Shown piece after piece: positions 16,340 to 28,479 of a DNA stretch of 64,000 nucleotides. Under the pieces are notes generated by a model. The model was not told the origin of the DNA. It saw nothing but the letters and a program-made list of their open reading frames with translations, and did not search any database. The stretch lies in NCBI RefSeq assembly GCF_000342005.1, contig NZ_AOHO01000048.1, positions 186,001 through 250,000 on the forward strand, in the 5' to 3' direction. The translations under genes and the position numbers were made by a program. The stretch comes from Amycolatopsis decaplanina DSM 44594 (GTDB taxonomy: Bacteria > Actinomycetota > Actinomycetes > Mycobacteriales > Pseudonocardiaceae). The stretch's first letter is position 1, and each line of letters begins with the position of its first letter.

Positions 16340-17550
16340 TGGGGGCGGAAGCCGCTGAAATCACTGCTTCGGAGCCGTCGCGGCGTCTTCGGAAACGAAA
16401 CCAGAGCGGCGAAGATCAGTAGTGCGACGGCGTCGATCCAGAACACCGCCGCGCCCGTGACGATCCGCAGGTTCACCGCGATGTAGAGGAAGATCAGCGC
16501 GCCGACCCAGAGCCGCCGTCCCTCACCTCGCTGCTGGTCGAGCACGACCGCGGTGAGCGCGACGATCAGCGGCGCCATCATCACGAACACCCGCGGTGTG
16601 TCGGTCGCGACGAGCCGTCCGGCCAGGCAGCAGGCGAACAGCCAGACACTGGAGATCAGGAGCTCCGCGCGCAGACCGTAGCGGCGATACTGCTGGTAGA
16701 GGCCGTAACCGAAGATCAGCCAGAAGAAGTGGAACGTGGTGAACAGTTCGACCTGGCCGGTGCCCTTGCTCGCGTTGAGCGCGAAGCGGATGTTGTCGAG
16801 CAAGCCGCTGTTGGACTGGCCCGCGCCGAAGCCGTAGTCGCCGCCGATGAGGTTCTGCGCCCAGATCCGGTAGCCGATGTAGACGCTGATGGCGACCACG
16901 AACACCCCGATGCCCCCCAGGACATCGCGATCGCGGAACTTGCGGCCGCGCGTCCACGCCATCAGCGGGTACAGCGGGGCCAGGAGAAGCGTCGTCTCCT
17001 TGTTGATCGCGCCGAGCACGATGACGATCGCGAAGGGGATCAGCCTCCGCTTGAGGATGAACCAGATCGCGAGCAGGTAGAGCAGGTTGTTGAGCGGGTC
17101 GACCAGCCACGGGTTGCTGAAGGCGTAGGGCGCGTACCAGAACGTGCAGGCCAGCGCGACGGACGCGAGCACAGAGGTGAACAGCTGCAGTTTCAGATAC
17201 GAGCGCAGGAACTCGAAGAAGACGATGATCGTGGCGAGTGTGACCACGAAGGTGAAGGCGACCCAGAGGACATCGAGGGAGAGGCCGGTCAGCAGGTTGC
17301 CGCGGTGGACGATCCACGGGCTCAGCATCCGTAACGCGAACGGGTTCTCGACGGCCGCGCCGGTCTGCTCGGACATGCGGTAGTAGTTCACCGCGTCGCC
17401 CCAGGCCTGTTCGTGCGGCTTGGGGAACTTCGGCATGAAGGAAATCAGGTTGATCAGGGAAACCGTGCTCAGCGCGAGATAAGCCCAGAGGCGCTGAGCA
17501 CCGGGTCTGCCTCTCGGCATGAGGGTGATTTCGGCCGTTTCGTGCGTCAC
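16309..17550 (-). CDS. Multi-pass membrane protein, GT-C-like, function unknown
   Basis: A 413-residue protein with about ten helices. The first outer loop contains WGDAVNYYRMSEQ and the sequence later shows NPWLVDPLNNLLYLLAIW and INKETTLLL, patterns seen in uncharacterised actinobacterial membrane proteins of GT-C type. The start is GTG 17550. Its C-terminal coding end overlaps the convergent WsfD-like gene, an unusual arrangement in a region otherwise separated by long palindromes. No function is assigned. Confidence 0.65.
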   Translation of the reverse strand: MTHETAEITLMPRGRPGAQRLWAYLALSTVSLINLISFMPKFPKPHEQAWGDAVNYYRMSEQTGAAVENPFALRMLSPWIVHRGNLLTGLSLDVLWVAFTFVVTLATIIVFFEFLRSYLKLQLFTSVLASVALACTFWYAPYAFSNPWLVDPLNNLLYLLAIWFILKRRLIPFAIVIVLGAINKETTLLLAPLYPLMAWTRGRKFRDRDVLGGIGVFVVAISVYIGYRIWAQNLIGGDYGFGAGQSNSGLLDNIRFALNASKGTGQVELFTTFHFFWLIFGYGLYQQYRRYGLRAELLISSVWLFACCLAGRLVATDTPRVFVMMAPLIVALTAVVLDQQRGEGRRLWVGALIFLYIAVNLRIVTGAAVFWIDAVALLIFAALVSFPKTPRRLRSSDFSGFRPHQGTLDVKSS

Positions 17551-17621
17551 CCGTGCATTTTAGGGCATTGACCTGGGACGATAGTGCAAAAGGCCGCGTG
17601 TGACCTACGCGACCGTAGGTT

Positions 17622-17644
17622 GGTTACCCTACGGTAGCGTAACC
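17622..17644. promoter_or_regulatory. 23-bp dyad upstream of plsC, probable operator
   Basis: GGTTAC-c-CTAC-g-GTAG-c-GTAACC is an imperfect palindrome in which 10 of 11 base pairs match around a central G. It ends 7 bp before the plsC start codon. A second small dyad ACCTACG-CGAC-CGTAGGT (17603-17620) lies directly upstream. Spacing and symmetry fit a TetR-type repressor site controlling the acyltransferase; which regulator binds is unknown. Confidence 0.6.
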
Positions 17645-17651
17645 TGAACGA

Positions 17652-18386
17652 ATGGCTGAGCTCGTTTACCCGCCCGTCATCATGGCGGCGAAGTTGATGT
17701 TCCGGGTGCTGGACAACCGCATCCGGGTGGAGGGGACCGAGCACATCCCGTCGACCGGCGGGGCGGTCATCGCCTGCAACCACGTGAGCTATCTCGACTT
17801 CATCTTCTGCGGGCTCGGCGCGCGGCCGGCGAAACGTCTGGTCAGGTTCATGGCGAAGAAGGAGATCTTCAGCAACCGCGTCGCCGGACCGCTCATGCGC
17901 GGCATGCACCATATCTCCGTCGATCGCGGCGCGGGTCTCGCGTCGTATCGGGAAGCCGTCGAGCGACTGAAGGCCGGAGAGGTCGTCGGGGTGTTCCCCG
18001 AAGCCACGATCAGCCGATCGTTCACCGTGAAGGACATCAAGTCCGGCGCCGTCCGGATGGCAGCCGAGGCGGGTGTCCCGGTCGTGCCGATGGCGCTGTG
18101 GGGCACGCAGCGGCTGTGGACCAAGGGCCGCCCGAAGGACCTCACCAAACGCCACGTGCCGATCTCGATCCTCGTCGGCGAGCCGATGCACCCGAAGGCA
18201 GACGAGGACGCCGAAGTCCTTTCCAAGGACCTTCGCGTGCGGATGTCCGCGCTCGTGGATCGTGTCCAGGCCGACTACCCGGAGAAGCCGGCCTCCGACG
18301 ACGAGCGCTGGTGGCTGCCCGCCCATCTCGGCGGTACCGCGCCGACGCCCGAAGAGGCCGCGAAGCTCGACCGCGAAGGCCGCTGA
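17652..18386 (+). CDS. plsC: 1-acyl-glycerol-3-phosphate acyltransferase family protein (PlsC-like)
   Basis: A 244-residue membrane-associated acyltransferase. The catalytic HX4D motif is NHVSYLD, followed by a FMAKKEIFSN segment, the substrate-binding GVFPEATISRS motif and VPVVPMALWGTQ. These are the four acyltransferase blocks of PlsC enzymes. A strong dyad just upstream suggests transcriptional control. It probably acylates lysophosphatidic acid, although actinobacteria carry several paralogues and some act on glycolipids. Confidence 0.88.
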   Translation: MAELVYPPVIMAAKLMFRVLDNRIRVEGTEHIPSTGGAVIACNHVSYLDFIFCGLGARPAKRLVRFMAKKEIFSNRVAGPLMRGMHHISVDRGAGLASYREAVERLKAGEVVGVFPEATISRSFTVKDIKSGAVRMAAEAGVPVVPMALWGTQRLWTKGRPKDLTKRHVPISILVGEPMHPKADEDAEVLSKDLRVRMSALVDRVQADYPEKPASDDERWWLPAHLGGTAPTPEEAAKLDREGR

Positions 18387-18391
18387 ACGCC

Positions 18392-18420
18392 GGGACGACT
18401 CCTTCGCCAACGTCGTTCCC
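18392..18420. terminator. Short hairpin between convergent genes
   Basis: GGGACGAC (18392-18399) can pair with GTCGTTCCC (18412-18420) with one bulged T. It sits between plsC and the convergent HAD gene; a weak terminator at best. Confidence 0.4.
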
Positions 18421-18423
18421 TCG

Positions 18424-19239
18424 TTAAAACCAGCGCTCGAGCACCTGCGCGACGCCGTCCTCGGAGTTCGGCGCGGTCACCTCGTCGGCGACGTCGAGGA
18501 CGTAGGGGTGCCCGTTGGCCATCGCGACGCCGTGACCGGCCCAGTCGAGCATCTCGACGTCGTTGGGCATGTCCCCGAACGCGATCACCCGCTCGGCCGG
18601 GACGTCCAGCCGCTCGGCGACCTCGGCCAGCCCTGTCGCCTTCGTGATGCCGTGCGCGGCGACCTCGATCAGGCCGGTGTTGGTCGAGTAGGTGATGTCG
18701 ACCGCGCCGTCGAGCACGTCGCGTGCCGCCCGCGCCATCTCGTCGGAGCTCATCCCTCGCCTGCTGATCAGCAGTTTGATCGCCGGATGCCCGAGCACCT
18801 CGGCCCGCGGCGCCTCCGCACCCTCGTGGTTGCCCCACGGATTGTGGTAGTCCGGTTCGATCACGAAATTGCGCGTGTGCGGATCCAGCGCTGACTCGCC
18901 GACCCGCTCCGCGGCGTACCGGCAGCCGGGAAGAGCGTGATCAAGAGCACTCACTGCATCCTGCAGCAGCTGGGGTTCCAGCAGGCCGTGGACCGCCACG
19001 ATCCGGTCCGTCCCGATCTCGTACAGCACCGCGCCGTTCGCGCAGACCGCGTACCCGGTCAGGCCCAGCGGGTTCGCGATCGGGGCGATCCATCGCGGCG
19101 GACGGCCGCTGGCCAGCACGAAAGGCACTCCGTCCTCGGCGACACGCCGGACGATGTCGATCGTGCGTTCGGTCAGGACCTCCAGCGGGCCGAGCAGGGT
19201 TCCGTCGACGTCTGAGGCGATCAAGAGGGGCTTTTCCAC
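18424..19239 (-). CDS. HAD-superfamily phosphatase, Cof type
   Basis: A 271-residue haloacid-dehalogenase-like hydrolase of the Cof/class IIB group. Motif I is SDVDGTLLG with the nucleophilic Asp, motif II is LASGRPP, the Lys of motif III lies in HPAIKLLISRR, and motif IV is AFGDMPNDVEML. These enzymes dephosphorylate sugar phosphates and related metabolites; the substrate is unknown. GTG 19239 starts directly at the family-like MEKPLLIASDVDG, and the long open frame upstream of it is not family-like. Confidence 0.88.
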   Translation of the reverse strand: MEKPLLIASDVDGTLLGPLEVLTERTIDIVRRVAEDGVPFVLASGRPPRWIAPIANPLGLTGYAVCANGAVLYEIGTDRIVAVHGLLEPQLLQDAVSALDHALPGCRYAAERVGESALDPHTRNFVIEPDYHNPWGNHEGAEAPRAEVLGHPAIKLLISRRGMSSDEMARAARDVLDGAVDITYSTNTGLIEVAAHGITKATGLAEVAERLDVPAERVIAFGDMPNDVEMLDWAGHGVAMANGHPYVLDVADEVTAPNSEDGVAQVLERWF

Positions 19240-19306
19240 CGGCTCATTGTCTCCGAAGATCCGCCCATCGGGCGAAGTGCCGGCGGGCACCGCTACCTTC
19301 CGGTGT

Positions 19307-20200
19307 GTGCGCGTAGGCATCGTGATCCTTCCGGAAGATCGTTGGTGGGCGGCCGAGCCGAAATGGCGGGCCGCCGAGGAGTACGGCTTCGACCACGCTT
19401 GGACGTACGACCACCTCGGCTGGCGGAGTCTCGTCGACGGCCCGTGGTTCAGTGCGATGCCGACGTTGACGGCGGCCGCGATGGTGACGTCGCGGATCAG
19501 ATTGGGCACCTTCGTGGCTTCGCCGGTCGCGCGGCACCCCGTGCCGTTCACCCGCGAGCTGACCACCCTCGACGACATCTCTGACGGCCGCTTCATCCTC
19601 GGTGTGGGCGCCGGCGTTCCGAACACCAACTACGACGCCGTCGTCCTCGATGGCCCCGAGCTGTCGGTCAAGCAGCGCACGGATCGCTTCACCGAGTTCG
19701 TCGAAGCGCTCGACGGGCTGCTGATGACCGACGGCTTCGACTTCGAGGGCGAGTACTACCGGGCCAAGGGCGCGCGGAACCTGCCGGGCTGCGTGCGGCG
19801 GCCGCGGCTGCCGTTCCTGGTGGCCGCGAACGGCCCGCGCACGATGACGCTCGCCGCGCGGTTCGGCGCGGGCTGGGCCACCACCGGCGTCAGGGCGGAC
19901 ACCCAGGACGAGTGGTGGAAGGGTGTCGCGGAACTCGTGAAGACCTTCGACGAGCGGCTGGAGGCCGTGGGCCGGGACAAGGCGAGCGTGCAGCGATTCC
20001 TGAGCCTCGACGCCGCGCCGGTGTTCTCCCTCTCCAGCGTGGGCGCGTTCACCGACGCGGCCGGGCGGGCCGGTGAACTCGGGTTCACCGACATCGTCAC
20101 GCACTGGCCGAGGTCCGGCGACTACTACGTCGGCCGAGAGTCGACGCTCGAAGAGGTCGCCGGCGACGTACTCCCGGTACTCCAGGAAAGAAGCTCTTAG
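19307..20200 (+). CDS. LLM-class F420-dependent oxidoreductase
   Basis: A 297-residue luciferase-like monooxygenase-fold protein (TIM barrel). It shows AEEYGFDHAWTYDHL, LGTFVASPVARHP, LTTLDDISDGRFILGVGAG and VAANGPRTMTLAARFG, all typical of F420-dependent members. Cofactor use is inferred from the family; the substrate is unknown. The GTG start was chosen because MRVGIVILPE begins the barrel's first strand. It ends in a palindrome shared with the convergent DUF6541-like gene. Confidence 0.83.
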   Translation: MRVGIVILPEDRWWAAEPKWRAAEEYGFDHAWTYDHLGWRSLVDGPWFSAMPTLTAAAMVTSRIRLGTFVASPVARHPVPFTRELTTLDDISDGRFILGVGAGVPNTNYDAVVLDGPELSVKQRTDRFTEFVEALDGLLMTDGFDFEGEYYRAKGARNLPGCVRRPRLPFLVAANGPRTMTLAARFGAGWATTGVRADTQDEWWKGVAELVKTFDERLEAVGRDKASVQRFLSLDAAPVFSLSSVGAFTDAAGRAGELGFTDIVTHWPRSGDYYVGRESTLEEVAGDVLPVLQERSS

Positions 20201-20208
20201 GCCTGCCA

Positions 20209-20256
20209 CCTCGTGAGTGGTAAGGACGGTTAGAACCGTCCTTACCACTCACGAGG
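20209..20256. terminator. Long palindrome between convergent genes
   Basis: Perfect 23-bp inverted repeat (20209-20231 with 20234-20256) with only two bases between the arms. It begins CCTCGTGAGTGG and includes AAGGACGGTT. It lies between the LLM gene and the second DUF6541-like gene. It is probably a bidirectional terminator; no shared core with the GCAATT family. Confidence 0.78.
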
Positions 20257-20269
20257 CGGTCAGCGAGTT

Positions 20270-24091
<3,822 letters not shown>

Positions 24092-24095
<4 letters not shown>

Positions 24096-25051
24096 GTGAA
24101 ACGACCGAGAAGGCCGATTCCAAGCCTGACGACGTAGAACCCGTGGCCGAGGCCGCCGAACCGAAGAAGGTCGCCGGCGGTCTCGTCGGCGGCATCATCA
24201 AGACGGCACGCCCGCGCCAGTGGGTGAAGAACGTGCTGGTGTTCGCCGCACCGTTCTTCGCCTTTTCGAAGTCGACGGACCGGACCGGCCTGCTGATCGC
24301 CGCGCTGATCGCCTTCGCGGCGTTCTCGCTGGTGGCCTCCTCGGTCTATCTCATCAACGACGCGATCGACGTCGAGGCCGACAAGGCGCACCCGACCAAG
24401 CGAAACCGGCCGATCGCGGCCGGGATCGTGCCGGTCCCGGTGGCCTACGTCTCGGCGGTGGTGTTCTTCGCCCTCGGTCTGGGTATCTCGTTCTTCGCCA
24501 GCTGGCAGCTCGCGGTCGTGCTGGCGGTCTACGAGGCCGTCCAGCTCGGCTACTGCTTCGGGCTCAAGCACCAGCCGGTGGTCGATCTGGCCATCGTCGG
24601 CTCGGGCTTCCTGATGCGCTCGATCGCCGGTGGTGTGGCCGCGGGCATCGCGCTTTCGCAGTGGTTCCTGCTGGTCACCGCGTTCGGCTCGCTGTTCATG
24701 GTGGCGGGCAAGCGCTATGCCGAGATCATGCTCTTCGAGCGCACGGGGGCGAAGATCCGGTCTTCGCTCAAGAAGTATTCGGCGAGCTACCTGCGGTTCG
24801 TCTGGGCGACGTCCGCGGCGATCCTGATCATGTCGTACTGCCTGTGGGCGTTCGAGATCCGCCAGGTCGAGCACGACTCGGTCTGGGCGGTCGTCTCGAT
24901 GGTCCCGTTCGTGGTCGCCGTCCTGCGCTACGCCGTCGACGTCGACGGCGGCAACGCGGGCGAGCCGGAGGAGATCGCGCTCAAGGACCGCGTGCTCCAG
25001 GTGCTCGGCGCGAGCTGGGTGGTCACGCTGTTCCTGTCGTTCTATCTCTGA
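24092..25051 (+). CDS. ubiA: Decaprenyl-phosphate phosphoribosyltransferase (DPPR synthase, Rv3806c type)
   Basis: A 319-residue UbiA-superfamily prenyltransferase with nine helices. The first Asp-rich motif NDAIDVEAD spans residues 89-97 and is followed by HPTKRNRPIAAG, the signature of the DPPR synthase subgroup; a second region GKRYAEIMLFE is also typical. It transfers 5-phosphoribose from PRPP to decaprenyl phosphate, the first step to decaprenyl-phospho-arabinose. An N-terminal acidic tail of about 30 residues precedes the first helix. It is coupled by ATGA to the PAP2 phosphatase gene. Confidence 0.95.
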
Positions 25052-25101
25052 TTCGACAGCCGGTACACAGCGCATCCACAGGATGCGCACGCATCCTCGG
25101 T

Positions 25102-25132
25102 GATGGGGGCGGGCACGGAGCCCGCCCCCATC
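25102..25132 (+). terminator. GC-rich hairpin after the glf operon
   Basis: GATGGGGGCGGGC (25102-25114) pairs with GCCCGCCCCCATC (25120-25132) around ACGGA, a 13-bp stem. A smaller hairpin GGATGC-GCAC-GCATCC (25081-25096) precedes it. Together they probably end the glf-ubiA transcript; there is no T tract. Confidence 0.65.
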
Positions 25133-25148
25133 GACTGAGGAGCGAAAG

Positions 25149-25541
25149 ATGAGCGACCCGCAGCGGCCGTCCGAAGACGAGGACAAGACGGTCGAACAGC
25201 CCGCCGCAGGGAACGAGACCCCGAAGAAGCCCGTCGAGCCCGAGACTCCGGCCGCCGCCCCCGCCGGGCCGCCGCCCGGCTGGGTGCAGGCTCCGCCCAA
25301 GAAGGGCGGTTTCCGCCGGTTCGCCGGGCACCGCGCGACGCAACTGGTCGCGGTCGGCGCCCTCGGGTTCATCCTCGGTGGCGGGATCATCGGCACCGCC
25401 GTCGGCCTGGCCTCCCGCGACGGCGACCGGCGGCCCGGTATCTCCCGCGAACACCGTGGTCCGGGCGGTCCCGGCGTGCACCGGGACTTCCGTGACGGCC
25501 CCGGCGACCGCGGCTGGCGTGACCAGTCCCACGGCGGATAA
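25149..25541 (+). CDS. Small Pro-rich single-pass membrane protein
   Basis: A 130-residue protein with an acidic and Pro/Ala-rich cytoplasmic N-terminus (1-55), one membrane helix (about 67-88, with a glycine run GGGIIGTAVG) and a Gly/Arg/His-rich outer tail. GAGGAGCGAAAG precedes the ATG. I do not recognise the family. It is the first gene after the glf operon terminator and lies before the GT-C gene. Confidence 0.65.
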   Translation: MSDPQRPSEDEDKTVEQPAAGNETPKKPVEPETPAAAPAGPPPGWVQAPPKKGGFRRFAGHRATQLVAVGALGFILGGGIIGTAVGLASRDGDRRPGISREHRGPGGPGVHRDFRDGPGDRGWRDQSHGG

Positions 25542-25552
25542 ATAACGGAAGC

Positions 25553-25581
25553 ATCACGACACCGTGTACGGTGTTCGTGAT
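25553..25581. promoter_or_regulatory. Dyad overlapping the start of the GT-C gene
   Basis: ATCACGACACCGT (25553-25565) faces ACGGTGTTCGTGAT (25568-25581), an inverted repeat with one extra T in the right arm. It covers the two possible GTG starts and the first bases of the ATG at 25580. It could be a repressor site or a hairpin that hides the start region. Confidence 0.4.
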
Positions 25582-27085
25582 GCGAAGCGCCTCCGCCGAT
25601 CTGCCCCAGGCTCCCGGTGCGCTGCCGGGAGCCGCCGTCCTGACCCGCCCCTGGGTGCTCCCCGCCGGGGCCGCGGTGGCTTCGGCCCTGGTGTTCGTGC
25701 TGGTCAGCGGGCATTTGATCGACGACACGTACATCACGCTCTCGTATGCGAAGAACCTCGCCTTCCACGGCCACTGGGGCTTGATCGAAGAAGGCACCGC
25801 CAACACCGCGACGTCGCCGCTGAACGTCCTCGTGCTGGCGCTCGTCACCTTCGTCGTGCGGGACGCCGTCTTCGCCGCCGGGATCGTCTTCGTCGCGAGT
25901 CAGGTGGCGCTCGTCCTCGGCCTGCGCCGGATCGGCGCCGCGACCGGCCTCTCCGGCTGGTTCGCCCCGCTGGCGCTGGGCATGCTGCTGGTGAATCCGC
26001 TGCTGCTGTCGTCGGTCGGGCTCGAAGTCGCGCTCGGCGCGACGGCCGTCGTTTGGCTGATGGTGTTCCTGCACGAACGCCGCCCCGTCGCCGCGGGCGC
26101 GGTGATCGGCCTGATCGCGCTGATCCGCATCGATCTGCTGCTGATCGCGTTCGTCCTGTTCCTCGGGCGCCGCGAATTCTGGGTGGGCATCTGGCGGATG
26201 ACGTTCGCCGCGCTCGCGGTGATGCTGCCGTGGTTCGCGTTCAGCTGGCTGGTGCTGGGTTCGGCGGTGCCGGACACGCTGGTCATCAAGATCATGCAGC
26301 GTTCGTGGGGACCGTTCAGCTTCACCAACGGTCCGCTGCTGTACTGGCGCAACTTCCCGGTGGCGGCGACACTTTCCTTCCTGCCGCTCGTGATCGGCGG
26401 GTTCGCTGGTCTACTGTGGACGTTCCACTTCCGGCGTGGTGCGGAGCGGGCGAAGCGCCTGCTGCCGTTCGCGACCCTCGCCATCGCCGGTGCGGCGCAC
26501 TATCTGGCCTACTGCTGGCTGAATGTCCCGCCGTACCACTGGTACTACGCGCCCAGCATCATCGGCGCGACGGTCTTCCTCGCCGCCGGAGCCTGCGCGG
26601 TGCCCGGCCGGGCCCGGCTCGGCGCGGGAATCCTCGCGGGTGCGTTCGTCCTCGTGAGCGCTGTCGCCTACGCGGCTCCTGAGTTGCCGCGCCGGTTCGC
26701 GCCCATCACCAGCAACCATGCCGCGTCGGACGAGTACCGCGCGATCGGCTCACAACTGGGCGAACTGACCAAGGGACGCAAGGTGGAGAGCGCGGGTGAG
26801 GTCGGCGCGCTCGCCTACTCCTGCGATTGCGACATCGTCGACCAGTTCTCCGACCGCGGCTCGGTCGACCCGGCGATCGTCGAGACGAAGAACCGCAGCA
26901 GTGACCTCGGCAAGGCACTGCTGGAAGCGAACTTCCGGTTCTTCGACCACAGCGTCCCGCCCGCGACCCCGGATCTGGTGCTGGCCACCACCGGCAAGAC
27001 GCCGCCCGCGAACGCTTTGGCGACCTGGACGATCCACTCGCCTTGGATGGGCACCCAAAGCCTTTACTTACTCCCGGCCCGCTAG
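25580..27085 (+). CDS. GT-C glycosyltransferase next to DPPR synthase, AftB-like candidate
   Basis: A 501-residue multi-pass protein. The first outer loop contains Asp48-Asp49 (IDDTYITLSYAKN), the GT-C acidic pair, followed by about ten helices and a C-terminal outer part with SCDCDIVDQFSDRG. Its position beside the DPPR synthase matches Rv3805c (aftB), the enzyme adding terminal beta-1,2-arabinofuranose, so this is one candidate; the gene at 13230 carries a more AftB-like loop. GTG 25571 is an alternative start. The rare Leu codon TTA occurs near the end (27068-27070). Confidence 0.78.
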   Translation: MRSASADLPQAPGALPGAAVLTRPWVLPAGAAVASALVFVLVSGHLIDDTYITLSYAKNLAFHGHWGLIEEGTANTATSPLNVLVLALVTFVVRDAVFAAGIVFVASQVALVLGLRRIGAATGLSGWFAPLALGMLLVNPLLLSSVGLEVALGATAVVWLMVFLHERRPVAAGAVIGLIALIRIDLLLIAFVLFLGRREFWVGIWRMTFAALAVMLPWFAFSWLVLGSAVPDTLVIKIMQRSWGPFSFTNGPLLYWRNFPVAATLSFLPLVIGGFAGLLWTFHFRRGAERAKRLLPFATLAIAGAAHYLAYCWLNVPPYHWYYAPSIIGATVFLAAGACAVPGRARLGAGILAGAFVLVSAVAYAAPELPRRFAPITSNHAASDEYRAIGSQLGELTKGRKVESAGEVGALAYSCDCDIVDQFSDRGSVDPAIVETKNRSSDLGKALLEANFRFFDHSVPPATPDLVLATTGKTPPANALATWTIHSPWMGTQSLYLLPAR

Positions 27086-27170
27086 ACCCCCGCAATTCGT
27101 CACCTACTTGCGCCGACCGTATTCAGGCGCCGGAATGCGTCCCGGCAAGTAGGTGACGAATTGCGGGGGT
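27086..27170. terminator. Long palindrome between convergent genes
   Basis: Perfect 26-bp inverted repeat (27086-27111 with 27145-27170), 33-nt spacer. It starts one base after the GT-C stop and reaches the first base of the opposing stop. The core GCAATTCGTCACCTACTTGC differs by one base from the palindrome at 10985. Confidence 0.8.
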
Positions 27171-27763
27171 CAGCGGCGTGAGCGGGCGCGGTCGGCTTTC
27201 GTGACGGCGAGCATGTCCCGCTGGTAGACCACGGACCCGTCGGCGAAGACGAACTGAAGCACCGGCCGTGCCGGGAAACTCCGCCCCAGGTAGAGCGCGG
27301 ACACCGAACGCACCACCCCCGACGGCATCTCCTCGAAGGTCCGGAACGGCTGCGCGGGATCCTCGCCCTCCAGCATCCGCGCCGGGTACACGACGGCAAG
27401 CCGCCGATCGGACAGCGTCAGCCGCGCCTCGCCCTTGCCGCCGGCGAGGTGGTCCGCGAGCCGTGCGGCGGTCTGGTCCGCGGCGCGTGCGACGACCCAG
27501 TAGGCGATCGTCGGGTCGTCGGTCCAGTCGGCTTCGAGCACGTCGGACGCGGGCAGCGGCCAGCGCGTTTTCCCTGTCGCCGCAGGGGTTTCCCGTGACG
27601 GCGCATAGGGCAGCGTGAGCTTGCCGTCCAGCAGGAGACCCACGTAGCCGTGCGCCGGCGGGCAGCCGATGATCAGGCGTTCGCCGGGTGCGAGCCAGAA
27701 CTGATGCAGTTCCCGTTCGACGATCTCGTCGACGGACTTCGCCATCGGGAGCGTGTTCTCCAT
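27170..27763 (-). CDS. Hypothetical protein, type VII-like gene block
   Basis: A 197-residue soluble protein of unknown family. The start ATG shares a base with the stop of the preceding gene (TGATG), which fixes it. The sequence has a beta-rich middle (AHGYVGLLLDGKLTLPY) and a C-terminal VLQFVFADGSVVYQRDM, like small domains that bind or compare short peptides, but I cannot name it. It is the last of four co-directional overlapping genes that include a WXG-like protein and a YbaB-like protein. Confidence 0.65.
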   Translation of the reverse strand: MENTLPMAKSVDEIVERELHQFWLAPGERLIIGCPPAHGYVGLLLDGKLTLPYAPSRETPAATGKTRWPLPASDVLEADWTDDPTIAYWVVARAADQTAARLADHLAGGKGEARLTLSDRRLAVVYPARMLEGEDPAQPFRTFEEMPSGVVRSVSALYLGRSFPARPVLQFVFADGSVVYQRDMLAVTKADRARSRR

Positions 27764-28479
27764 CAGCTCACCGTCACCGAGTGGAGCCAGGCGAACTGCC
27801 GGGGATCGTCGCAGTCGAACAGGAAATCCATCCCCGATCCGTCCACAAAGGACGCGCGAAGACACGGGCGCCGCTTCTTGCCGTGTTCGGCCACCGCGAA
27901 ACCGGCGATCGCCTCGCGCGGGATCTCGGCGCGCGGCACCATCTCGTGCCGCGCGATCGGGACGCCCTCGGCGTTCTCGCCATACGTCTTCGTGGTCATG
28001 ATCGCGGCGATCTCCTTGCCGGTCTTGACCACGCCCTTGCCGAACCCGATCGCCTTCGACATGAACGTCTTCTCGCCCGCCTTCTCCGGCTCCGGCGGCG
28101 GGACGAACTTCTCCAGCACCAGCAGCCGCGCGCTGGTCAGCGCCCACAGCCGGGAGAGCGAACCGCTGGTGGACAGTTCCCGCACCGCCGCGTGCGCGAT
28201 GCCGCCCTGCTCGCCGAGCACGATGACCTGCGGTGACGGCGGATTCGACGCGCCGCTGTCGTCACCGCCGCCCAATGCCGCGCCGATCATGTCACCGGCG
28301 AAGTTCGCCGCGCCGGAGCCGATCTTGCCCAGCACGCTCTTTTTCGGCACACCCCAGGGATCGAGGCCGCGCACGTCGTAGTTCAGCGTCCGGCCGTACG
28401 CGGCCCACAGCAACCGTTCGCCGGGGTGCAGCGAAGGCAGGGCCTGCGACGCGGCCCCGAGCGGGTAGCCGAGATTCAT
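27763..28479 (-). CDS. Hypothetical protein, type VII-like gene block
   Basis: A 238-residue protein of unknown function, overlapping its upstream neighbour by ATGA. It has a Gly/Ala-rich stretch (KIGSGAANFAGDMIGAALGGG, about 52-72) and a C-terminal half that resembles its downstream neighbour in type (FDCDDPRQFAWLHSV). No signal peptide is visible. Co-transcription with WXG-like and YbaB-like genes suggests it belongs to their system. Confidence 0.65.
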   Translation of the reverse strand: MNLGYPLGAASQALPSLHPGERLLWAAYGRTLNYDVRGLDPWGVPKKSVLGKIGSGAANFAGDMIGAALGGGDDSGASNPPSPQVIVLGEQGGIAHAAVRELSTSGSLSRLWALTSARLLVLEKFVPPPEPEKAGEKTFMSKAIGFGKGVVKTGKEIAAIMTTKTYGENAEGVPIARHEMVPRAEIPREAIAGFAVAEHGKKRRPCLRASFVDGSGMDFLFDCDDPRQFAWLHSVTVS

